The notes under the pieces were generated by a model. That model was not told where the DNA came from. It searched no databases and saw only the letters and a program-made list of their open reading frames with translations. Shown one piece after another: positions 55,716-64,000 of a stretch of 64,000 bases of DNA. Each line of letters starts with the position of its first letter. Positions within the stretch are counted from its first letter, which is position 1. The DNA is from Halichondria panicea (taxonomy: Eukaryota; Porifera; Demospongiae; Suberitida; Halichondriidae). The position numbers and the translations under genes were made by a program. The DNA is taken from contig NC_087388.1 in the NCBI RefSeq assembly GCF_963675165.1, positions 3,016,800 to 3,080,799 on the forward strand, read 5' to 3'.

Positions 55716-57591
55716 TCACTTTCTTCTCTTGAGTTCTTCAAACCGGCGAGTAAGATCATCAAAATCCACATCACCTCCACCACTCGCTCCGCCAGTAGGT
55801 GGGAATTGTGTTTGTGGGACGGGAGGGAGGTCCAGAGCATCGCCTGTGGCTGGTAAAGCGGGGGGTTGGAATCCACTCTGAGGACCAGTGGGCTACAAGG
55901 AAATATCATATTATTATAATCCCACCTATTAGTGTGTAAACAAAAATACACGTACTAATAATACAACTACAAAGTAAATTAAGTACACCGACGTACGTAT
56001 GGAAGGTTAGGGTTGGAGGGTGGAGGTGGCTGTATAGGAGGGCCCGGATATGCAGGGGGAAGATTGACCTGTGGACAGTAATAGTATATATCAATTACAA
56101 AAACTGCAGCCAAACTAATACAACACAGACTGAGTCAACAGAAACCTGGCGTTCACGCTCTTTGTACACAAACTCACTGCTCCTCCATGAGGCTGAGATG
56201 GAGGAACTCCATTTGAGAGCCCACCGGTGGGCATTGCTGCATATGGGTTTTGCTTGGTCGGAAGAGGACCAGCTTGCTCTGGAATGTATGGCTTGGCTTC
56301 CTCGCCACCATTTGGAGGGGGAGGGGGAATATCATCCTCGTCCTAAGTAATTAGTAGCAAGGAAACATTAGTACATGTACACACAACCAGTAGCAAACTG
56401 TACACTACATGTGGACTTACAAGAAACATGGTAGGGTCTGGAGTGTAATCTACTTTGTAGTTTCGAGCAATTTCAAGCATGTAGTTTTCTACCAAAGATT
56501 TCTTAGGCGCTGAAGCTCCCAGTCGGTGAATGACTTTGGGATTGACTGTTGAGGACATGTTTGAGCGAGCTTGTTGAGCGAATGGCTTCCCAAACTTGTT
56601 CTCTAGTTGGTGAGCAATCTGCAATACACACAAATTGGGATAGCGACATACAAAAAACAGCAGACAGGAATATGCACTTTTGGACTTTTAGCACATAATC
56701 GTCTTGAGTATCGATTCGGTATGGAATGAATTAGTAAAGATAGGGTGCATGGGTATGCCCTCGTAAGCACTTGAACTTCTACATTGCAGTAAACTACTTT
56801 TGTTGTGTTTACCCCCAGCCATATCAGCATGAAACAATACTCAAGCAAGTATGCTCACCTGATTTAGTTCCTGAACATCTGCGGACAGTCTTGGAGCCAC
56901 CCATATCAATGTGGACACAGACTCGGCTAGGCTTTCCTCACAATACATCATTTGCTCCAGCATTCCAAACCTGGCCAAGAGTAGGTCACAGTAGAGCTCT
57001 ACCACTTCCATAGCCTCAACAAGGTAGTCTTCACGTATGATGTGCTCCACCTAGAGTGTTAATATGAGTCACATGTTGTTAGGTATGTGAACAAACTGCT
57101 ATCACATGAAAGTTACACATAAACATTATGACAGTGCATATTGAGACAAATTGGAACTATGATCCACTCACTCTGATTCTGGCTCTTTCAATCCGATTAT
57201 TCTTGATATAGTCTGCTATCTCTCTTCTTGCCTTCATAGCTACTTCAGCTATCAAAGAAAGGAGCACCGTGTATACCATGCACTTAAAATACATTAGAAA
57301 ATATGTACATATAACAACAATATTTATATATAGACAACGTACACCATGAGTTTACGTCAGTACACACACACACTAACCGCATCCCATAATCATTACGTTG
57401 GGACACTACAATGTCATACATGTATCAAATGAATCTCTATAGTATTAAAGTGATATGCACATTTAATTAACGTCCAAATGGCACTACAAAAAGTGATTCA
57501 TCAACTTACTCTTCTTCTTTTCTAATAGCTTGAGGCGATTGACGGATAGTCTAAGGTTAACCCTCAGTTTTTCTGCCTTGAAACTTGGCAT
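55716..57591 (-). CDS. IST1: ESCRT-III-associated protein IST1, 7 exons, 320 aa
   Basis: IST1 binds CHMP1 and VPS4 in endosomal sorting, abscission and membrane remodelling. Exons in transcript order: 57591-57510, 57248-57172, 57050-56859, 56618-56421, 56342-56178, 56068-55997, 55892-55716. The N-terminal ESCRT-III-like helical domain (about 1-185) shows the basic start MPSFKAEKLRVNLRLSVNRL, then ARREIADYIKNNRIERARIR and EHIIREDYLVEAMEVVELYC. A Pro-rich linker with PPPPP runs follows. The C-terminus DFDDLTRRFEELKRRK fits the MIM1 motif that docks MIT domains. The linker is shorter than in vertebrates as I recall it, while both functional ends are kept. Confidence 0.93.
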
Positions 57592-58523
57592 GTTTGACTC
57601 GACACAACGTGGAGGGTAAATGTTTCAGGTACGATCTAACGAGTATTAAATGGTAAAGGAACAAACGCAGTGAGACCAGACAAATTAATGCATGAGTATC
57701 CATGACATAATAAATAAACTCTCACACTATACTAGTACTAGTATAGTAGCACTACATCATGTCAGCATGCAACTTATGCAGTAGAAATTTGATCTAGATA
57801 GTTTGTAGCTGGAATACAAGCTTATCATACACAGGAAAGGAACTTACTTGTCTGTATTCAAGCTTTGTGAGCACTCTTCCACTGCACTAATAAAAAATTT
57901 AATGATTTTGTTTTTTGTTGCACCGATTAGTTGTAAGGCAGGTGACACACACATGACTAAAATGACGTCACTTATGCATTTCACGTTTTTGCATTGATCT
58001 AGACGACATCAAGAACAAATTCGACGGCGAGAGTTGTGTTGTGGACTACTTTAGCTGTGCTGTTTTGTTTGTTGTGTAATAGCAGCACCTAGTATACATC
58101 GAGGCTCCAGGCTCCTTTCTGCGTTACAGAATTTGGTGTGAACAAAACGCTACGGCAGGCGCACTGTAACTGTGAAATCCCGATCCAAGCCAGCCTCCTT
58201 GAGATACTTGAAAAGAACTAGGTGAGTGTAATTGTTATATCCAAGAGCTTTTTAACAAACGTTTTTAGAGACAGCTTTGTCTATGAACTACTGTAAGTTT
58301 AGTAATGGTACTGCTGGTGTGTTGCCATGTCACTCTATCTTATGATCTAGGCCAAAGGCAGTCGATGTGTACATGTTTGGCCATGATAAAATCGATAGTA
58401 TTATTATGACATGACAGTGATTTCTCTTGATTTGATACAGCCTTGTTATTCATGTATCCACCTTGTAAAATTTGTCTCATGCTATGTCACATTCCTTTCA
58501 TAACAGGCAAATTTTCTGTCAAA
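57592..58523. promoter_or_regulatory. Divergent IST1/SOCS spacer with a spliced SOCS 5' UTR
   Basis: A donor-like CTAG|GTGAGT at 58221/58222 and an acceptor TTTGATACAG ending at 58440 suggest a 219-nt intron in the 5' UTR of the SOCS-like gene, with a leader exon ending near 58221. Promoters of both genes must lie within 57592-58200. I assign no specific factor sites. Confidence 0.45.
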
Positions 58524-59756
58524 ATGCCTACAAAGCGAAACAAATCACAATCAGCAAGTGCAAGTCATGCAAGTGGTGGTGACTCAAAATTTAGTGGAAT
58601 GTTTTCTGCTCTGAAGACAAAATTACGACGCAGTAGAACTGGTTCTGTTGACGGTGATCCTAGTGACAAACTCTCTGAGTATCCAAGTGCAAAGTGTGCC
58701 ACATTGCCGGCCCGAGTTTCTGGCGTTGAAAGCACAAAGAAACCTAAAACCTTACATTGGATGGCTGGTTTGGTGGATGAGCTAGACTTTATTCCATCTC
58801 CTGTCAGCAGGGAGGATAGTGAAGAATCTGTTGATTCTGGATTTCATGGATTTCATCGAAGTCCCAGAATTGAAGAGAGAGGTAACAAAGTGATGGTCAT
58901 ACCAGCTAGCACTTCAGGTGGAGGAAAAATCTACGATGTGGCCACTGTCGAGAAAGCGTTTGGCCCATTGAAAGATGTTGGAAGGTGGTATTCAACATAC
59001 AGCAACTCTCGTCAACAACCTGTAGATGAGGGCCGATATGTCCACCGACCATTGCGCCTACAACACTCCCTTGATGAAGAAGAGCGACTAACATCTCGGC
59101 CACTACCTCCCATACCACCACCTGTGTCGAATCAAGCACCACCTGTGTCAAATCAAGCACCATCTGTGTTGAATCAAGCACCACGTATACCACCTCCCGT
59201 GCGTGATGATACTGTGTATGAGCATGTGGAGCAGCGAATGCTAGGAACCAATGGGCTGTGTCTAGGCCTTAGAGACCTCTCACATCATGGTTGGTACTGG
59301 GGACCTATTACACGAGTTGAAGCTGAAGAGCGACTAGGTAGTTATACTGACGGCACGTTTCTCGTAAGGGACAGTTCTGATGACAGATATCTTCTCAGCT
59401 TGAGTTTTAGGTCACAAGGAAAGACGTTACACACCCGGATCGAATACTCAAATGGTTGTTTCAGTTTCTACTCTTACCCAGATTCAGACAGCGAGGGCTT
59501 TCACTCTGTTGTTGAACTTATTAAGAAAAGCATGGAGCATTCCCAAGAGGGAGTATTTTGTTTCAGTAGAGCCCGGGCTTTGGGTTCGCCAGCTGTACCC
59601 GTTCGATTGTTGAAGCCTTTTTCACGCTATAACCATGTGCGTTCTCTACAGCATTACTGTAGGTTTGCGATTCGACAAAGTATTAGATTTGACTTGATTC
59701 GTAAACTACCTCTGCCACGTCACGTTCATGGTTTCCTAGAGCAATCACAATTCTGA
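58524..59756 (+). CDS. SOCS6/SOCS7-like protein: SH2 domain plus SOCS box, single coding exon, 410 aa
   Basis: An adaptor for Cullin-5/Elongin ubiquitin ligases that recruits phosphotyrosine proteins and damps kinase signalling. The start MPTKRNKSQS (58524) was chosen because a plausible acceptor lies upstream and the earlier in-frame ATG (58443) falls beside that acceptor. Residues 1-255 are low-complexity and basic, with a tandem (P)PVSNQAP repeat near 215-240. The SH2 domain (about 257-350) has WYWGPITRVEAEERL and FLVRDSSDDRYLLSLSFRS with the phosphotyrosine Arg at 282. The SOCS box (about 371-410) has VRSLQHYCRFAIRQ and the Cul5-type LPLP. The pattern is closer to SOCS6/7 than to CISH or SOCS1-3. 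It is shorter than the vertebrate proteins as I recall them. The gene is intact although intronless in its coding part. Confidence 0.92.
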   Translation: MPTKRNKSQSASASHASGGDSKFSGMFSALKTKLRRSRTGSVDGDPSDKLSEYPSAKCATLPARVSGVESTKKPKTLHWMAGLVDELDFIPSPVSREDSEESVDSGFHGFHRSPRIEERGNKVMVIPASTSGGGKIYDVATVEKAFGPLKDVGRWYSTYSNSRQQPVDEGRYVHRPLRLQHSLDEEERLTSRPLPPIPPPVSNQAPPVSNQAPSVLNQAPRIPPPVRDDTVYEHVEQRMLGTNGLCLGLRDLSHHGWYWGPITRVEAEERLGSYTDGTFLVRDSSDDRYLLSLSFRSQGKTLHTRIEYSNGCFSFYSYPDSDSEGFHSVVELIKKSMEHSQEGVFCFSRARALGSPAVPVRLLKPFSRYNHVRSLQHYCRFAIRQSIRFDLIRKLPLPRHVHGFLEQSQF

Positions 59757-60302
59757 AATTTGACTTTTACTCAAATCCATTAATTTTGTCAGTTCAATAC
59801 ACACTGTCAATGCAGTGTATACATGTGTGTCTTTTAGCTTTATGCTTTGACTAATTTTTTTGTATTCGACAGTGTTTTTAAACCAAAGTTTATACACAAC
59901 TAGTGTGTATGTATGTGAATTTGTGGTTATGTAAACATGCACCATTTGTGTCCTTATTTATATACATTATCCATACATTGTTCATTTATCAATTTGTGCG
60001 ATTGTGTACAATTTATGCACAGCAGCCGTGATTAATTTTCATTTGCACACTATAATGATAATATTATTATTAATTATCATAATTATCACACTTGTGGCAA
60101 TAATTACTTGAAACCAACAATCTAGTAGCTACACAATGATTATACGCATGATGGCCGGATATCATTAATTTTGTATGCACATGTGTATCACAAATTAACA
60201 ATTACATTTCAAAAAGAGAAATAATTTATACAAGTAAGTAGCTACATGTAGCAGAGAGGTAGAAAAGACATTAATCAAGTTAGGGCGATCAAAGTTTAAG
60301 CT
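59757..60302. other. Tail-to-tail spacer SOCS-like/SF3B3, no gene
   Basis: AT-rich sequence with TTATTATTAATTATCATAATT near 60062-60084, convergent 3' UTRs. No feature is assigned. Confidence 0.5.
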
Positions 60303-63300
60303 TCAGAACGCATACTGTGTGCGGATATCTTCAAGCTTCTTTGAAACCTAACAAAGGAATATAGAAGTAAAATTATACTTTGCGGTTTCACATCACAACA
60401 AGCAATGAGTAATTATGTCCCTCTTTTCACCTCGTTAGGAGTCCTATCAAGATCTAAAGCGATTTCTCTCTTCTTGGCAGGGTCCATTGAGTTGTACTGC
60501 TCACACAGATCTCCGTCAATCACACTCTAAAATGGTGTACGAAGACGTAAGGATAGATATGCAGCATATAATGTACCTTCACAGGCAAGTAAAAAGAGCG
60601 GAAAGAAAGATGATCACGACCAATCATGCTGGGCAGTTCACTCCGAAGATGTAGCTCAAGATGTTGAAAGAAATCTATGTCCTAGAGTAGATCAAAGACA
60701 ACAATAATATTAACAGTCTTAAAAAAAACAGGAAATTGAAATCAGCAACACTGAATACACAATAACATAACTGTCTACATTGAGTCAATGCCTACATGTA
60801 TACCTCCCGAGAAGTAAATGGTACCATCATGCCCACAGTTCCTGATAGAGTGGTATACACTAAGAGCTCTGAACCACCAGGAATCAAGGTGGTCTTGTGC
60901 AAGGTGTTCACAGTCTCTCCCAGGTGGAACGAACAGATAACATTCGCCTATTCAATTGATAGTTATCTGAGCACTGTACACATGTGCACATAATTTGTAA
61001 CACATAGCAACATGAAGTGTAAGCAGTATTCATGCACGGAGTCTATATCTCTACACACCCACCTTCTGAGATGCACCACCAAGCATCCCTCTATCCCATA
61101 TCGCCTTGTTTCCAGTTGGATCTTCATCCACATCATCACTAACATCAGGAGCAAGCCGTGACTACAAGTGAACAGTACAGAGAGAAACAGTATAGAGGGC
61201 AAATGTGCATGTACACAGAACATATTAATACTGGCAGGAATTTTCTTGCTGAACGAAAAACACACATGCTTCTGTGGTTGACATGGCTACTACGAAAGCA
61301 CTACAACAGCCACATGCACCTGCAGCCACATATAGTTGATGCTGTCGCTCCATTAGTCAATTGGCACTATCTCAACTGGTCAACATGCACATAATTATAC
61401 ATGTATAACACTAATGCCAGCATTGAGAATTATCGGTTTCCTTACACGGCATGACAAGCACGCAACTGGTCAACATGTACATATATAACACAATGCCAGC
61501 ATTGAGAATTAATGGTTTCCTTACACGCATGACAAGCACAGTGTGGTCATGTCAACAAATTTAATCAGCAATAACGACAGGTGTACGTAGTGTATTGTAT
61601 TGTGTTGTCATGCAAAGGATTTGGGGCCTCTCAACAATTAGTGGTTACTGCACAAGAACAATTAATAGAGTATCCACTCACAAACTGCCCTGCCTAGAAT
61701 AAAGGTAAGTTAGTCATGTGAGAGCATGTATGCACTTCCAGCATTCCTTACAATGCATATGTTTCCAAATTTGTCAGCAGTAGCCACTGTGTTGAAGTCC
61801 AGCACACAGCAAGCTGTCATAAATCTACACATGTGTGTGAATGAATAGTTTTAACTTCGAGTACAAAGTGATACCTTTCACACAAACACTAAGAGGAAAA
61901 TCAAGCAAAGGGTACAACACTATCCAGGAAACAAGATGCTGACCTTTGACAGGTTTCATCAGCAAAGATAACAAGTTGATTCTCAACAGCCTTGTAGCGT
62001 ACAAAATGAACCGCTTCTTGTACATCAGACACATAGACTCTGTTGCCCATGGTCTGTATGTCCACAATCAGATTGGGAAGGTGCTTGTTCTCACACTTTC
62101 TCAGCATTTTCTTCTTCCCAATGTCGTATATCCTCAGCAGCTTGCCCATTCCCACTAGTAGGCGTCCTTGGAAGGGCGCCAACGCCACAGGTACATCATC
62201 AAGCGGAGTCTAGTAGATAACAAGCTACCTTTATAGGTTATATTTATAGAAAATCTCTCAAAAATATTACAGAATTGATAAGAGCAACACAATGAGAAGT
62301 AGCTGACGTACTAAGATTCACAATTCTGTACCATAAAACCTATGTAATTGAGAGAACACTACTTGGAGCATAATCATTATTACATGTATGAAGCTTAAGA
62401 GGGCACTAGAAAAAGTATTGTAAGACAATCATTAATATTTAAATAAATTATGCCTCAGACATCTGTTGGTCGTGGGAAATACACTACTAAGTACAGTACA
62501 AGTACAGTACATGATGCTGGTACACCTGTGTAGCAGTCTAACACTTTATAGGTAGACTGGTAAGTATGTATATACATGTGCATTGACAGTACTGACTATA
62601 CAGTGTCCACGTACTGAATAGACATGATTTAGACATGATATAGGAGTTAGTACTCCCATGATTACACTCACAGTATGCACATGCTCCAGCTTGGATCCAT
62701 CAGGGTTCAGCCTGAAGAGCACCAGTGCACCACCAGAACTGGTCCTGGGCGAGAGCATCATGTCTTTGGCTGTACCCACCACCACATACCACTCTGTGTC
62801 AGCACGTGATGTGAACGTGCACACAGCCACACTGAATGCAGCAACATTCTGGTCAAATTGAACTAAATCCAAGGTTCGACCCTGCAGCAATAAATAACTG
62901 TTCTTGTGTGTGCACCGCACCCCATATTGTTCACACAATGGAACTGATTTTAGAAGGGTATTATCTACATTGCAGTATGTGCATTGAGACACAGCACACT
63001 ATTCATAAGTACACTCTACAAAAAATAGTTTGAAACCTGCAACATTAATTGTGTACAACTCACATATGTATGCACGAAATCTTACGACAGAGAGTCAAAA
63101 TTAATTGAAGAGTACACCAAACAGTATCATACTATGCCACCTACATGTACACGCACAAGCATGCACTTTTCCTTTACCTCTGCGGGGTGCATGAGCCTAA
63201 GGCAAGAGGCCCACATTCCAGCACCAGCCTTGGGGGCTCCAAACATAGTCTCTGGCAGCTCTTGAGACAGAAATGACTCAGCAGCTTCTGCCGCGGCAAC

Positions 63301-63874
63301 CTAGACCGAGGAGTAAAATCAATTACTAAGACCTCTGATACACAGGTATAATTTATGTGCCAAGGCTTCACCTACGATACTTCAATACTAAGCTGCTGTT
63401 TTGCTATGGTTTACAGTAACATGCACTGATTTATAAATATTGACAGCACCCACCTGTTCTTCGTCACCAGCAGTCTGAACCATCTCCTCAGCCATAGCCT
63501 GCTTTCGATGAGCTTTGTACGACTCTGTGAAGGCATTGTGATCAGTCTCTATCAGCACCAGAGTTCGGCTAGGGGGGTGGACTGTGAGACGACGAGGGGT
63601 GAGTTGAAGGGGCGTTGATACTTGATTAAATACAACCCCTAGTTTTTCTAGAGAGAGGATACGCAGAGTGTTACTGGCAATGGCAACAATGCCTTCAGGG
63701 CACTGCTCAGAGGAGAATCCTGAAGCAAAGTCGAGGACATCATAAGAGAGTGGAGTGAGATGGAATCGAGACTGATAGTTGTAGCTGAGCCAACTCCTAC
63801 TTGATACAGCCAGAACACTCTCTGCGGATTGCATGAGCACTCGAAACAGCTTTACAGGACGAGTACCCATGTAC
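60303..63874 (-). CDS. SF3B3: Splicing factor 3B subunit 3 (SAP130), C-terminal part; gene continues beyond the window
   Basis: SF3B3 is the beta-propeller scaffold of the SF3b complex in the U2 snRNP, related to DDB1. Visible exons in transcript order: 63874-63454, about 63300-63178, 62881-62672, 62209-61944, 61824-61752, a possible 12-nt exon at 61694-61683, 61161-61063, 60947-60804, 60681-60577, 60526-60431, 60347-60303. Hallmarks are [108 protein letters not shown] and the terminal [14 protein letters not shown]. The first third of the protein lies to the right of the window. No further exon is visible in 63875-64000. Confidence 0.95.
61373..61541. repeat. Two tandem copies of an 80-90 bp unit in an SF3B3 intron
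   Basis: CAACTGGTCAACATG(C/T)ACAT, CAATGCCAGCATTGAGAATTA and GGTTTCCTTACACG-x-CATGACAAGCAC repeat at 61373-61462 and 61463-61541. The second copy has an internal deletion of about 10 nt. Confidence 0.8.
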
Positions 63875-64000
63875 CTGCACAACCACATAATATAAAATTA
63901 TGTTGCACTTAAAGTGAATGTTTACAAATTTTCCGCAAAGATTCATAGTAACTCTATCGACAGTTAGTCTAAAGCCTTCCAACGTTACATAAACATTGTA

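Noticed and set aside
1-64000. CRISPR arrays, bacterial operons, rRNA or tRNA genes
   Set aside because: I saw no spaced direct-repeat array, no Shine-Dalgarno-led ORF runs, no rRNA motif and no convincing T-loop/anticodon pattern. Introns show that the DNA is eukaryotic.

Overview
This window is animal nuclear DNA. The genes are split by GT-AG introns, most of them short and AT-rich, and include metazoan-type families such as a SOCS6/7-like SH2/SOCS-box protein, EDRF1 and an animal-type membrane dipeptidase. The compact genes, minimal introns, AT-rich spacers full of GCTAGCTAGC and ATGCATGCATG motifs, and the many palindromic MITEs are compatible with a demosponge. That placement is inference; no marker gene proves it.

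Layout. Positions 1-16.8 kb hold few genes and act as a repeat sink. There are decayed remnants of a P-element/THAP transposase, a pogo/Tigger transposase, an IS630/Tc1-mariner-like transposase, Crypton-type ORFs and a LINE, together with hairpins, a 5-bp-TSD element and a tandem array. From 16.8 to 18.9 kb lies an intronless phospholipase D lacking PX-PH, with one frame break. From 21.7 kb to the end the window is gene-dense: EDRF1 (+, 26 exons, with a truncated sulfotransferase copy in an intron), MRPL52 (-), SACM1L (+), a membrane dipeptidase (-), OSTC (+), a tandem DsbA/GST-kappa-fold protein (-), EXOSC8 (+), V-ATPase subunit d (-), IST1 (-), a SOCS6/7-like gene (+) and the 3' part of SF3B3 (-).

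I assembled exon structures by hand. Splice phases close in every intron, and product lengths (1241, 100, 594, 404, 149, 417, 273, 347, 320 and 410 aa) lie close to, or are compatible with, the family lengths I recall. Most are housekeeping genes: RNA decay, splicing, mitochondrial translation, N-glycosylation, phosphoinositide turnover, acidification and ESCRT. They are packed in alternating orientation, with head-to-head spacers of about 160-235 bp that probably act as shared promoters and tail-to-tail gaps of about 110-160 bp. They do not form a pathway.

I did not find a clearly new biological system. The best leads are the tandem DsbA-fold fusion, elements with CAG...CTG ends and 5-bp target duplications, the intronless PLD with a hydrophobic N-terminus, homopolymer-A frame breaks in the two intronless copies, a 34-nt intron, a GC-AG intron and a possible 12-nt microexon.
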